This document shows positions 26,028 through 36,323 of a stretch of 64,000 bases of DNA, in pieces. This DNA is from Granulosicoccus sp. (GTDB taxonomy: Bacteria; Pseudomonadota; Gammaproteobacteria; Granulosicoccales; Granulosicoccaceae), in NCBI GenBank assembly GCA_023301725.1, contig JALZUD010000050.1:1-64000 (forward strand), in the 5' to 3' direction. Position numbers and translations under genes: made by a program. The first letter of the stretch is position 1; each line of letters begins with the position of its first letter. The notes beneath the pieces were generated by a model, which had not been told where the DNA came from, made no database searches, and was given only the letters and a program-made list of their open reading frames with translations.

Positions 26028-26519
26028 ATGTCTGCAGATTCTCATTCGATTCCTACCCCAGCACTATTTCTTGGCTTAGGTGGCCTATTACCGTTCATCA
26101 GCACGGCCGTTCTCCTCTGGGTTTCAGTGCCGCTTGATGTTCTCCCACCATGGTTAGTTAGAGAACGCAGCGTGCAGGAGCTCGCAACGGCGGCTTTGAG
26201 TGCTTATGGAGCCGTTATTCTCAGTTTTTTAGGCGGTGTTCGCTGGGGTAACATCCTATTCGACCAAGAGAGACTGACTCGCTGGACGCCTCTTGCACTG
26301 AGCGTTATACCGAGCTTGATTGCTTGGGTATCTTTGCTGCTTGATGCAATTGCGATGCTCATATTGCTAGCCGTGGCGTTTTGCCTGCAACTCATCGTAG
26401 ACACGTTGGCAACTTATCGGGGGGAATTACCGCATTGGTTTCTGCGATTGCGAAGAATACTTACGGCAGGTGCTGTCATTAGTCTGCAAGTTGGGCTGCT
26501 AGGGCTTAGCGTAACCTAA
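26028..26519 (+). CDS. DUF3429 inner-membrane protein
   Basis: A 163 aa membrane protein with about four hydrophobic helices. GLGGLLPFISTAVLLW near the start and YGAVILSFLGGVRWG in the middle match DUF3429, a family of unknown function common in Proteobacteria. The track start is TTG at 26022; the ATG at 26028 fits the AAGG upstream. It follows the peroxidase by 13 bases and is likely co-transcribed. Its 3' end overlaps the convergent flavin reductase gene by 21 bases. Confidence 0.85.
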   Translation: MSADSHSIPTPALFLGLGGLLPFISTAVLLWVSVPLDVLPPWLVRERSVQELATAALSAYGAVILSFLGGVRWGNILFDQERLTRWTPLALSVIPSLIAWVSLLLDAIAMLILLAVAFCLQLIVDTLATYRGELPHWFLRLRRILTAGAVISLQVGLLGLSVT

Positions 26520-27113
26520 TCGCGCTAATGATCTTGCCGAGTGGTATTCGTCCAAACCACTAATAGCAACCGCATTGGCAGCATTCAGATCGAGTTGCCC
26601 ATCGTCACCTATGAGTGCATCCTCGATGTGCAACTCCACGATTTCGCCAACCACAAGTACAGTATCGTTGACAGCCAATGTTTGTGTTTCAACCAACTTC
26701 AATCCGGTTTTTACAGGACTTTGCGCCACATACGGCGCCTTACATGTGTCCGAATATTCTTCGTCTAGCCCTATCGCTGTGAACTCTGACTGCTCTCGAG
26801 GGTAGCGCGCTGAGCTCTGATGAGCTTGTTGATAGATATCACGAGTCACCATATTCAACGTGTATTCGCCTTGTTCAATAATATTTTCGAGAGAATGTCT
26901 GGGCACCGAATGGGGGCGGAACAATACGCCAACCAGCGGGGGGTTTGCACCGATGTGGAATACCGAAGTCATCAGTGCCAGATTGGACTGCCCTTGGGCA
27001 TTAACAGTACCTAAAAGGTTGGCACTTTTGTAACCCGCTAGACTATTAATCAGATTAGCCCGATTGCGCTTCTCTATTTGATCAATGGCAGCTCGGTCGA
27101 AACATGTGCTCAT
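26499..27113 (-). CDS. flavin reductase family protein
   Basis: A 204 aa FMN-binding split-barrel protein. The segment ANLLGTVNAQGQSNLALMTS followed by GANPPLVGVLFRPHS is typical of flavin reductase-like proteins that bind FMN and reduce flavin for partner monooxygenases, or act as oxidoreductases themselves. The C-terminal half contains LVVGEIVELHIED, also family-typical. ATG at 27113. It is 21 bases downstream of the saccharopine dehydrogenase gene and on the same strand. The partner enzyme is not apparent in the window. Confidence 0.88.
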   Translation of the reverse strand: MSTCFDRAAIDQIEKRNRANLINSLAGYKSANLLGTVNAQGQSNLALMTSVFHIGANPPLVGVLFRPHSVPRHSLENIIEQGEYTLNMVTRDIYQQAHQSSARYPREQSEFTAIGLDEEYSDTCKAPYVAQSPVKTGLKLVETQTLAVNDTVLVVGEIVELHIEDALIGDDGQLDLNAANAVAISGLDEYHSARSLARLGYAKP

Positions 27114-27134
27114 GAACTCATTTACTCGCAGGCG

Positions 27135-28214
27135 TTAGAGATAAGCGATATGCTTTTCATATTCATCATACGCGCGTTTCCATGCGCCTTGATCCAGATG
27201 CTTTATGTTTAACAACGTAGGCAGCAGTTGCTGTGAAAAATCTTCACTGCTCTCTCGAGGCAACAGAGAAGGTAGATGATCTATTGCGATCAAATCAAGC
27301 GATGGATTTTCCGAGCTGGACTGCATGATGGTGTGAGATGGCTTATCCATCGACGTGCATTGCGAATAGATGGGCAATGGGTTGTGCTTGCCAAAAGGAT
27401 CACAGCTGACATCACTAATAACTTGTAATTTACGTTGTGGCTGCTGCAAATGCTCGATGGAAGTGAACGATGGCAACGCGCTATTGATAAAAACACAATT
27501 GACCAAAATATCGTGCTCTCTCACCGCATCGAACGGCCCTCCTTCAGCAGTTTCCGTTTGGTCCCAACGAGTTACTGACAGCTCACAACGTTCAAATAAT
27601 TCAACAGCGCCAGAGCCGCATCGGCCCAGTGCGCCAATGACCAAGTTGTCAGGCTTGTGCGCAACAGTTGCCAACGATGTTTTTACGGTACTCAGGAGCG
27701 CCTCTTTAGTGGGCCACGACGACAATTCGGGCAGAGTCAGTTTGTTTTGCTTGTCGCACCACGCGATAACAGCGACTGCGGCTCCGACAAAACCTGCCCA
27801 GTAGCCAAAGGCGGCAACACGTTTTTGTTGATCGTCGGTCAGGTATTCAAGGTCATAGAGCGCGCCGCCAGCTTGAACAAACTGCGAGAGCACTTCTCGC
27901 CAACCTTGTTGCTCTTTAAACACATGCGCAAAGTGCACATGGCGGCGATTAAACGGGCCGTCATGAGGCTCAAGCTCTTTGAGTCCAAGAATAATGGCGT
28001 CACTTGGCGCAGTGTGCCAAGCACCCGCATCAACCAATTGGCAGCCAATGGTGCCGTATTCGTTGTTATTAAAGATACGCTGCTCACAACGTTCAACAAC
28101 CACCTCGTAACCGCAAGCCAGAAGCTGGGCTGCCGAGTGAGGTGTAAGCAGGGTACGTCGCTCAAATGCTTTGGTTTCTGCACGCAACCACAGCAGTGGC
28201 AATTTAGTGTTCAA
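27135..28214 (-). CDS. saccharopine dehydrogenase, LYS1 type (L-lysine-forming)
   Basis: This 359 aa protein resembles fungal LYS1 more than the bacterial LYS9-like group. GLKELE (active-site Lys), HFAHVFKEQQGW (active-site His) and LYDLEYLTDDQQKRVAAFGY all match the yeast enzyme closely from memory. The C-terminal half is the NAD-binding alanine-dehydrogenase-like fold (VIGALGRCGSGAVELFE). The reaction is saccharopine + NAD+ to lysine + 2-oxoglutarate, or its reverse in lysine breakdown. The start is TTG at 28214 without a clear ribosome-binding site; no early ATG exists. No saccharopine reductase (LYS9-type) partner is seen here. Confidence 0.87.
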   Translation of the reverse strand: MNTKLPLLWLRAETKAFERRTLLTPHSAAQLLACGYEVVVERCEQRIFNNNEYGTIGCQLVDAGAWHTAPSDAIILGLKELEPHDGPFNRRHVHFAHVFKEQQGWREVLSQFVQAGGALYDLEYLTDDQQKRVAAFGYWAGFVGAAVAVIAWCDKQNKLTLPELSSWPTKEALLSTVKTSLATVAHKPDNLVIGALGRCGSGAVELFERCELSVTRWDQTETAEGGPFDAVREHDILVNCVFINSALPSFTSIEHLQQPQRKLQVISDVSCDPFGKHNPLPIYSQCTSMDKPSHTIMQSSSENPSLDLIAIDHLPSLLPRESSEDFSQQLLPTLLNIKHLDQGAWKRAYDEYEKHIAYL

Positions 28215-28229
28215 AGACCAGCAGTAGGG

Positions 28230-29330
28230 TTATTGAAACGGATAAGTAATACTGAGCGCACCAAAGGTATCTCGGCTTGAGGAGATTGTCGTTCTGGGGC
28301 TTGCTGAGGTAAGTTGAAAAACATACGACAAATTCTTTCCTTTCCAGACTACACCTGTGGATACCTGGTCTTGAACGTGATCCAAGGGGACAGAATGGCT
28401 ATCAGTAAATGTGTTGCCATCGATCAAAACATCATTGGCCACGTAGCCGATACGCGCGCCAAGATAAACATAGAAGTCGCGCCTATTAGCCGTTGCCAGA
28501 GAGTTTACCTGCCGATCAGATTGCAATGAGAACGTGGAGTGCGAGTATTCCATATTGGATCCCCAGCGGATCGCCATGCCCAAATTGAGATCAGACATGA
28601 TGGTACCAGCACCCGCCAAACCCAAGCCCAGCACATCAAAACCACGCCGCTCACCGTAATTTGTAAACAGTTTTTTTACACGCAATGCTTCTACCCGAAA
28701 GACTAGCTCGTTTTCCAGTTGGTTGTCCCAACCTCTAGGCTCATCAGCACCGATAATTTTATGCACCGTTTTTTGTGATTGTTCACCGAGCGTTACTGGC
28801 CCGATGGCCCCAATCCACACTGACAACTGATCCGATGTGTTTTTGTCCCATGAGGACAGCGTGCTTTGCAAAGCTAGAAATCCCGCATAAGGAACGTCGT
28901 CTTCCTGCAGCTCTGAAACGGTTATCTCCTCTGGTGTTTGCATTCGCTGAAAAAACATATGTGCCACATTGCGCACCTTGCCAGGAGTAGTTTGAATGTA
29001 CGTGTTCTTTGTGAGAAAGTTGAGATAACCAAACAGATTTTCATCGTTAAACTCAAGGAACGGCCCTTTGGTATAGGTCAGGCCAACGCCGTTGGTATAG
29101 CCCGCATCATCACCGACGAACAGGTCATTCTGTAAGGTGAATGTGAGAAAACTCTGGGGCTTAACGTTAGCAATATTCCACTCTAACGAACTTGGATCTG
29201 CTGATGGGCTGGATTGTGCCCATGCACCGTGGATGCCAGCAAGCATTGTCAAACTCAGACAGGCACAGGCGATGAATCGCCGCCTATAGCGATAGTCACA
29301 ACGGTTGCACAGAGGTGCTTGACTTGTCAT
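28230..29330 (-). CDS. lpxR: LpxR-family outer-membrane lipid A deacylase
   Basis: LpxR proteins are outer-membrane beta-barrels that remove the 3'-acyloxyacyl group from lipid A, using a catalytic His and a calcium-like ion. The signal peptide (CACLSLTMLAGIHGAWAQSS) is followed by FLTFTLQNDLFVGDDAGYTN, the family hallmark with the conserved Asn-Asp and Tyr-Thr-Asn. The barrel ends in a C-terminal aromatic (FGALSITYPFQ) as expected for outer-membrane insertion. GAGAGTAAT precedes the ATG. It is 15 bases upstream of the saccharopine dehydrogenase gene. Activity on this organism's lipid A is inferred from family only. Confidence 0.87.
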   Translation of the reverse strand: MTSQAPLCNRCDYRYRRRFIACACLSLTMLAGIHGAWAQSSPSADPSSLEWNIANVKPQSFLTFTLQNDLFVGDDAGYTNGVGLTYTKGPFLEFNDENLFGYLNFLTKNTYIQTTPGKVRNVAHMFFQRMQTPEEITVSELQEDDVPYAGFLALQSTLSSWDKNTSDQLSVWIGAIGPVTLGEQSQKTVHKIIGADEPRGWDNQLENELVFRVEALRVKKLFTNYGERRGFDVLGLGLAGAGTIMSDLNLGMAIRWGSNMEYSHSTFSLQSDRQVNSLATANRRDFYVYLGARIGYVANDVLIDGNTFTDSHSVPLDHVQDQVSTGVVWKGKNLSYVFQLTSASPRTTISSSRDTFGALSITYPFQ

Positions 29331-29424
29331 ATTACTCTCAAAAACTCTATCGCCACACGCTGCTGCGACACACTTCGGCGAGTATAGCTCAGCCCTTTGT
29401 CAAGGCAAGCTTAACTAACAGTTT

Positions 29425-29447
29425 CGCTAGGGTACTATGACCTAGCG
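29425..29447. repeat. short hairpin overlapping the selD stop codon
   Basis: CGCTAGG and CCTAGCG form a perfect seven-base stem around a nine-base loop that contains the selD stop codon. No T-tract follows on the minus strand, so a factor-independent terminator is doubtful. Confidence 0.4.
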
Positions 29448-31702
29448 TTGCTGGTATGAATGCGAATGCACGAATCATTCAGTTGCTCAGCATGTGCTTT
29501 TGATTCAACACGACCCACAAGAGCGGCGCTGATATACCCAGCCTCTGACAAGGCCTCAAGACAGACCTTAGAAGCATCCAAAGGAACCACAGCGACCAAG
29601 CCACCACTGGTTTGCGGATCAAACAATAAATCTAGAGTGGCCGCTGTCAATCCATCATCAGCCGTGTCTGCAACATCTAGCTGTGGCAACGCAGACCTGT
29701 TTGGCTCCCAAAGAGAGCTACGAATACCCAGCAGAGACAATGCAAGTGCGCCGTCGAACATGGGTATTTGAGTAAGATCAAGCTGTGCCTCTAGCTCAAT
29801 TGCATCGAGAATTTTTTGCAAATGTCCTAGCAATCCAAAGCCTGTAACGTCTGTCATAACGGTACACCCATGCTGTCGTAGGATGTTGGCAGCTGACCGA
29901 TTGCTCTGCAACATGCTATTGATTACTGCATTAACATTGACGCCGTGAGCAAAGCCTTGCATCAAACCCGCGAAAACCGTGCCAACCCCAATAGCCTTAG
30001 TTAGTATGATGGCATCACCTGCAGCAACGCTATGTCCAGTCTCTACAACAGAACTGTCTGTATCCATAGTTGCATTAATGCACAACCCTACCGCCATATC
30101 TGCCCCTTGTGTCGTATGCCCTCCAATCAATGCACACGATTCTTCATCAAGAGCACTCAACACACCCTGCATTGTCAGGCGTAAATCGCGTTCGACAATG
30201 GCATCTGCAGATTCTGGCAAGGTTATGAGGACTTGCGCTGAATGTACAGTGGCATCGAGTGTGAATACATCGCTCATAGCATGCAACGCAGCAATCCGGC
30301 CCAATATATAGGGATCATCAACAATAGCGTTTATTTGATCCACTGATTGCACCAGTCGCGATGTAGGTAAATCAACAATGGCGGTATCACCGGCAGCCGA
30401 ATATGAAGAACGATTATCAGGTAGTGCCTCTGGCAGCAGCTCCTCCAGCACTTGTTCCAAAATATTACCCCCTACTTTTGCACCACAACCTCTACACCTG
30501 ACAGACGTTGTACTGCTTGCCAAGGCGTTGGGCAATTTGTTCAAGGATTCGTTCATGGCAAGCTTTGGAAGGTCAACAAACTGGTTCATGAATTTCTGAT
30601 CAATATGATTCTTCCATCGCCAAACCCAATTACCCTGCACGACAGCTGGCCCACGATTAGCTATGCCATGCTGAGGCCCTGTTGCCATCAAGCTTAAAAA
30701 ATCAGACTGTGGGACGTAGGGCTTTAAAGGAGTATCGAGCAAATAGCGTCGCAAGTTTTCAAACAACACTGGTGCCTGGCGAACAGCAAAAACACCTGCT
30801 TTAGCATTCGGCGTTTTCACTTGGGTGCCGATATCGCCAGTCGCAAAAACAAAGTCGTGAGAGGTGCTTTGCAGATGAGCGTTGGTCGCAACAAAGCCCC
30901 TCTTATCGACATCCAGACCAGCGGCGTTTGGCCAATCTGGACCAGTAGCCGCGGTACACCAGATAATTTCATCTAAGACAGCTTCACGGCCATCGGCAGC
31001 AATCAGTCTTCCTTGATCTACCTTGACCACATCGAAACCACGAACAATTTCAATGTTTGCATCGCGAGCCGCTTGTTCAGCCAGCTCGCCAACGTTGGCT
31101 GGTCGCCCGCCTATACTGTCGTTTCCTCGAATAAACCAATAACAACGGGCAGTGGTAGATTGCAAACGATGGCGTATGGCGGTAATCAATTCAAAACCTC
31201 CCGCGCCTGATCCTACTACTCCAATTGACACAGGCTTAGCCGATGAATGATCTTCGGCCCTTTGTAGGCGAAGTTGTAGTTGTTCCCAACGCGCATTGAA
31301 GCCGCTCACAGGTTTCACGGGCGTCACATGCTCTGCACAGCCTGGCACGGACAAATCAGGTGTTGAACCTGTATCAAGCGACAGCACATCAAAGCCCAAA
31401 GGTGGCCTGTCGTCGAACTGCACCTCTTTAGCGTTTAAGTCAATTCCAACAATAGTGTTTTCAATGAAACGAATACCCGCCCATTGGCACAGTTTTAATA
31501 AGTCGATATGAATTTGATCGAAACTATAATGCCCGGCAATTAATCCAGGCAGCATACCTGAGTAAGGTGTTTGCCGCGAAGTGGACACTAATGTGAGCCG
31601 CACGCCAGGCAATGGGCGCATAGCCCAGCGTCTCAGTACTAGAGCGTGGCTATGGCCACCACCGACAAAGCAGATATCTCTAACAATAGGCGTACTGTTC
31701 AA
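29435..31702 (-). CDS. selD: FAD-dependent oxidoreductase fused to selenide, water dikinase
   Basis: The C-terminal ~365 residues are SelD, which makes selenophosphate from selenide and ATP. The active-site Cys and Lys are in RCRGCGAKVGG, a Cys rather than a selenocysteine form, and GQHSGG-like kinase parts appear as ALIGGHTTQGADM and TDVTGFGLLGHL. The N-terminal ~375 residues form an NDH-2-like pyridine nucleotide-disulfide oxidoreductase (FVGGGHSHALVLRRW and GVVGSGAGGFELITAI with FATGDIG). This fusion is a known SelD architecture. The start is TTG at 31702, which overlaps the mnmH stop as TTGA and is preceded by GGAAAAG. With MnmH it forms the selenouridine tRNA pathway; no selA, selB or tRNA-Sec is seen in the window. 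Confidence 0.94.
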   Translation of the reverse strand: MNSTPIVRDICFVGGGHSHALVLRRWAMRPLPGVRLTLVSTSRQTPYSGMLPGLIAGHYSFDQIHIDLLKLCQWAGIRFIENTIVGIDLNAKEVQFDDRPPLGFDVLSLDTGSTPDLSVPGCAEHVTPVKPVSGFNARWEQLQLRLQRAEDHSSAKPVSIGVVGSGAGGFELITAIRHRLQSTTARCYWFIRGNDSIGGRPANVGELAEQAARDANIEIVRGFDVVKVDQGRLIAADGREAVLDEIIWCTAATGPDWPNAAGLDVDKRGFVATNAHLQSTSHDFVFATGDIGTQVKTPNAKAGVFAVRQAPVLFENLRRYLLDTPLKPYVPQSDFLSLMATGPQHGIANRGPAVVQGNWVWRWKNHIDQKFMNQFVDLPKLAMNESLNKLPNALASSTTSVRCRGCGAKVGGNILEQVLEELLPEALPDNRSSYSAAGDTAIVDLPTSRLVQSVDQINAIVDDPYILGRIAALHAMSDVFTLDATVHSAQVLITLPESADAIVERDLRLTMQGVLSALDEESCALIGGHTTQGADMAVGLCINATMDTDSSVVETGHSVAAGDAIILTKAIGVGTVFAGLMQGFAHGVNVNAVINSMLQSNRSAANILRQHGCTVMTDVTGFGLLGHLQKILDAIELEAQLDLTQIPMFDGALALSLLGIRSSLWEPNRSALPQLDVADTADDGLTAATLDLLFDPQTSGGLVAVVPLDASKVCLEALSEAGYISAALVGRVESKAHAEQLNDSCIRIHTSNARS

Positions 31703-32823
31703 TGATGCTTTTCCAATATTTGTTCAGCGGTACCTGTAAAAACCACACGATCCAGCTTTTGGTTCAATTGATAATCGTACATGGGGTCGTAGTAGTCGCT
31801 AAGCAGCTTTTCAATGAACCCACTGTAGCCTTCGGTATTGTTGTTCAAACGGTGTTCTTTGAGGGCGTCGTCTAGTAGCCCAAGTGCTTGATGATAATTT
31901 TCACCACCAAAACGTCTTTGAATACGCGCTAGACTGCCTCGGTGATGCTCAGCATAAGCTTCAAAACCTTCATCAGGCCCTAATTGAACCTGATATTGCT
32001 CTAGTAGATCGGTGACATAGTCACCAAAGCAATTGTTTACACGCTGCGACATATCGCATTCAAGACTGTAGATGGGTGCAGTGGCCATAGCGTTTCGCAA
32101 TGTATCTGGCAAGCACACTCGGCCTATTAAACGAGCTTCATCTTCTAGAAAAACACGCGTATTACCTTGCTCTTCCAAGCGCATAAGCTCTATAGCTGCG
32201 GCATTTTCAAAATCTATATTGCTGGGTTGCTCAACAGGCAGTGAACCAAAACTTGATCCCCTATGTCTAGCTAGACCTTCTAGATCTACAGTGGAAGCTA
32301 GTTGATTGAGGAGCAATGTCTTTCCATTACCAGTACGGCCACCAATTAACACAAACGACATGGCAGAACAAAGGCGTTCCATTTCATGAATAAGGTACGT
32401 GCGCATGGCTTTGTAGCCACCTTCAATCAGAGTAATTTCCACCCCAACCTCTTTCAGCCAGTGTTGCACAATGCGCGAACGTAAACCACCACGAAAACAA
32501 TACAAGTGCGCACCCGCATTAGTATGAATAAAACGTTGCCATTGCTCAACACGCGCAGCTTGAATGTGCTCTGGTACGAGTTCAGCACCTAAGGCGATGG
32601 CATTGTCTTGACCCTGCTCTTTGTAGCGAAGACCAACGAGATGTCGCTCTTCATCACTCATTAACGGCAAATTCACTGCATGCGGAAAGGCACCTTTGGC
32701 AAATTCGACCGGAGCGCGCACATCAAGTAACGGGATGCCCGACAAAAACAAGGCTCGAAAATCATTGAGCACCTTGTTAGGTTTTTGCGGTATTCCAGCT
32801 ATGCGTTCGTCAAGTTTTGACAC
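31699..32823 (-). CDS. mnmH: tRNA 2-selenouridine synthase MnmH (SelU)
   Basis: MnmH replaces sulfur by selenium in 2-thiouridine at the wobble position of certain tRNAs, using selenophosphate and a geranyl intermediate. The N-terminal rhodanese domain includes LLDVRAPVEFAKGAFPHAV and the active Cys in LYCFRGGLRSRIVQHWL. The C-terminal part has a P-loop, IGGRTGNGKTLLLNQL. At 374 aa it matches the family (about 364). The start is GTG at 32823, 15 bases after the argG stop, and its stop overlaps the selD start. Gene order argG-mnmH-selD suggests one message. Confidence 0.96.
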   Translation of the reverse strand: MSKLDERIAGIPQKPNKVLNDFRALFLSGIPLLDVRAPVEFAKGAFPHAVNLPLMSDEERHLVGLRYKEQGQDNAIALGAELVPEHIQAARVEQWQRFIHTNAGAHLYCFRGGLRSRIVQHWLKEVGVEITLIEGGYKAMRTYLIHEMERLCSAMSFVLIGGRTGNGKTLLLNQLASTVDLEGLARHRGSSFGSLPVEQPSNIDFENAAAIELMRLEEQGNTRVFLEDEARLIGRVCLPDTLRNAMATAPIYSLECDMSQRVNNCFGDYVTDLLEQYQVQLGPDEGFEAYAEHHRGSLARIQRRFGGENYHQALGLLDDALKEHRLNNNTEGYSGFIEKLLSDYYDPMYDYQLNQKLDRVVFTGTAEQILEKHH

Positions 32824-32838
32824 AGGAACTGGGCCTAC

Positions 32839-34179
<1,341 letters not shown>

Positions 34180-34224
34180 CTATAGGCTTTTGTAAGCCCA
34201 CTAGTTTACCCTAGCGCACAGGTT

Positions 34225-35196
34225 TTATCGCTCTTTGACGAAAGGAGTACCTACGGCTTTAGGTGCGGTAGCCAGCCCGATAAAGCCTGCCAGCAGAACA
34301 ACAGTTAAGACGTAAGGTAATGCCTGAATCGCCTGTACCGGCACTTCTCCGATCACTGGCAGCTCAACGCCCTGTAACCGGATGGCGACAGCATCCAGAA
34401 AACCGAACATTAAACACGCGAGCATGGCAGGTACAGGGCGCCATTTACCAAAAATCAGAGCCGCCAATGCAATATAGCCTTGTCCAGCGGTCATTTCACG
34501 CACAAACGAGGCATTTTGAGCCGTTGACAGGTAGGCTCCGGCGATACCTGACAGCGCACCGCAGATGGCGACTGCACTGTAGCGTAAACCGCTAACAGAC
34601 AAGCCACCGGTATCTACAGCAAGTGGATTTTCACCCACGGCCCTTAACCGCAAACCGAACCGCGTGCGATAAACCACCAGCCATGTCAGTAGAACCACCA
34701 ACCAGGCCATGTAGACAAGGATGTTGTGGCCACTGATCACATCCGCATAGAGCTGCCCTAGGAAAGGCACATCAGCTAGCGTTTTGGTGAAAGGTAGTTC
34801 AATCGGTGAAAACCGAGCGTCGCCGCTTAATGAAGGCGTTTGCCCACCTTGCCTGAACCAGGCTATGCCCAACACCACGGTTAGCCCTGAGGCCAAAATA
34901 TTAATGGCCAAACCACTAACCACCTGATTACCACGATGTGTAATGCAGGCAAAGCCATGAACCATTGCTAGCACAACACCAACGGCCATTGCACACAGCA
35001 GCGCCAGCCACGCACTGCCCGTTACTGCCGCGACAGATCCTGCGGCAAAAGCTGCCGCCAGCATCTTGCCTTCAAGGCTGATATCGACAATACCCGAGCG
35101 TTCAGAAAACAAGCCCGCCATGGCAGCCAGAATTAACGGCGTGGAAACTCTCAGTGTGGCGTCCAGTATGCCGAACAAGCTTGTCAGCATTTCCAT
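34225..35196 (-). CDS. BMP-type nucleoside ABC importer, permease 2
   Basis: A 323 aa inner-membrane permease with about eight to ten helices, of the type paired with BMP lipoproteins (YufQ/NupQ-like). The segment LILAAMAGLFSERSGIVDIS near the start is a hallmark, and VDTGGLSVSGLRYSAVAICG follows. Its ATG at 35196 overlaps the upstream permease stop as ATGA, implying coupled translation. Related systems import purine nucleosides such as guanosine and inosine. It is the last gene of the importer run. Confidence 0.92.
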   Translation of the reverse strand: MEMLTSLFGILDATLRVSTPLILAAMAGLFSERSGIVDISLEGKMLAAAFAAGSVAAVTGSAWLALLCAMAVGVVLAMVHGFACITHRGNQVVSGLAINILASGLTVVLGIAWFRQGGQTPSLSGDARFSPIELPFTKTLADVPFLGQLYADVISGHNILVYMAWLVVLLTWLVVYRTRFGLRLRAVGENPLAVDTGGLSVSGLRYSAVAICGALSGIAGAYLSTAQNASFVREMTAGQGYIALAALIFGKWRPVPAMLACLMFGFLDAVAIRLQGVELPVIGEVPVQAIQALPYVLTVVLLAGFIGLATAPKAVGTPFVKER

Positions 35197-36323
35197 CAGA
35201 CAGGCTCCACATCGTCGACAGATGTAAACTTAAGATAAACGTGAACCACCCATGGGCGAAGCATTAGCGCAAGAGCTCCAGAAAACAGAATAATCAGGCC
35301 TTGAATTGCCACTACCATCTCGCGCGTGATTTTCGGAATCTCAAACGCAAGCTCGGCTCCTCCCTGATAGAGAATCCCGAACAACAAGCTGGCCACGATA
35401 ATACCCACAGGATGGTTACGCCCCATGAGAGACACGGCGATTCCGGTGAATCCATACCCTGCGGTAAAGTTAAGCAGTAGGCGGTGATGAACACCCATGA
35501 TCTCGTTCACAGCAACAAAACCTGCAAGCGCACCGGACAAGCACATGGCGCTTATAATGATGGTTTTGGGTTGAATGCCTGCGTAGCGAGCAGCAGACTT
35601 ACTGTAACCGGATGTGCGTAACTCATAACCCCATCGTGTGCGCCAGATGTAGATCCAGACGAACAAGCAACAGACTAACGCAAAAAATAATGAAACATTC
35701 AAAGGCGAGCGCGATACTTCAAAGCCGAACCTTGCCAGAAATTCGTGCATAAAAGGCAACCAGGCAGCTTCGTCAAACAAACGTGATTCTGGCGACATCT
35801 GGCCAGGTTTAATGAGTACATTCACTAACAGGTACACCATAATGGAGGCTGCTATGAAGTTGAACATGATGGTCGTAATAACGATGTGGCTGCCTCTGTG
35901 GGCTTGCAGCCACGCTGGTATAAAAGCCCACGCAGCACCAAACACACCGGCTGCAGCTATGCCCAGAGGGATAAGTAGCAGCGTTGGCAAATAGCTATCT
36001 AATGTCAGAAAGACAACGCCTACTCCCAAGCCCCCCATGTACGCCTGCCCCTCACCGCCAATATTAAAAAGATTGGCATGAAAGGCGACCGCAACCGCCA
36101 GGCCTGTGAAAATAAAGTTGGTGGTGTAATACAAGGTGTAGCCAATGGCTTCATCGTAGCCAAAAGCACCATTAATCATAATGCCTACAGCTTCAATCGG
36201 ATTTACGCCGATCGCCAGCATGATAAACCCCGCACAAACCAGCGCCAACAGAATATTCAATATCGGGATAACGCCAATTTCAAGCCAGCCCGGCAGCGCA
36301 ATATTGCTGGTGTTTATACTCAC
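35196..36323 (-). CDS. BMP-type nucleoside ABC importer, permease 1
   Basis: A 375 aa permease of the YufP/NupP type with about ten membrane helices. FTGLAVAVAFHANLFNIGGE is the family signature, and GFTGIAVSLMGRNHPVGIIV lies in the second half. The start is GTG at 36323, overlapping the ATPase stop as GTGA. Together with permease 2 it should form the heterodimeric channel of a nucleoside importer. Confidence 0.92.
   Translation of the reverse strand: MSINTSNIALPGWLEIGVIPILNILLALVCAGFIMLAIGVNPIEAVGIMINGAFGYDEAIGYTLYYTTNFIFTGLAVAVAFHANLFNIGGEGQAYMGGLGVGVVFLTLDSYLPTLLLIPLGIAAAGVFGAAWAFIPAWLQAHRGSHIVITTIMFNFIAASIMVYLLVNVLIKPGQMSPESRLFDEAAWLPFMHEFLARFGFEVSRSPLNVSLFFALVCCLFVWIYIWRTRWGYELRTSGYSKSAARYAGIQPKTIIISAMCLSGALAGFVAVNEIMGVHHRLLLNFTAGYGFTGIAVSLMGRNHPVGIIVASLLFGILYQGGAELAFEIPKITREMVVAIQGLIILFSGALALMLRPWVVHVYLKFTSVDDVEPV

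Noticed and set aside
29425-29447. Rho-independent terminator for selD
   Set aside because: The stem overlaps the stop codon and no T-tract follows; kept only as an inverted repeat.
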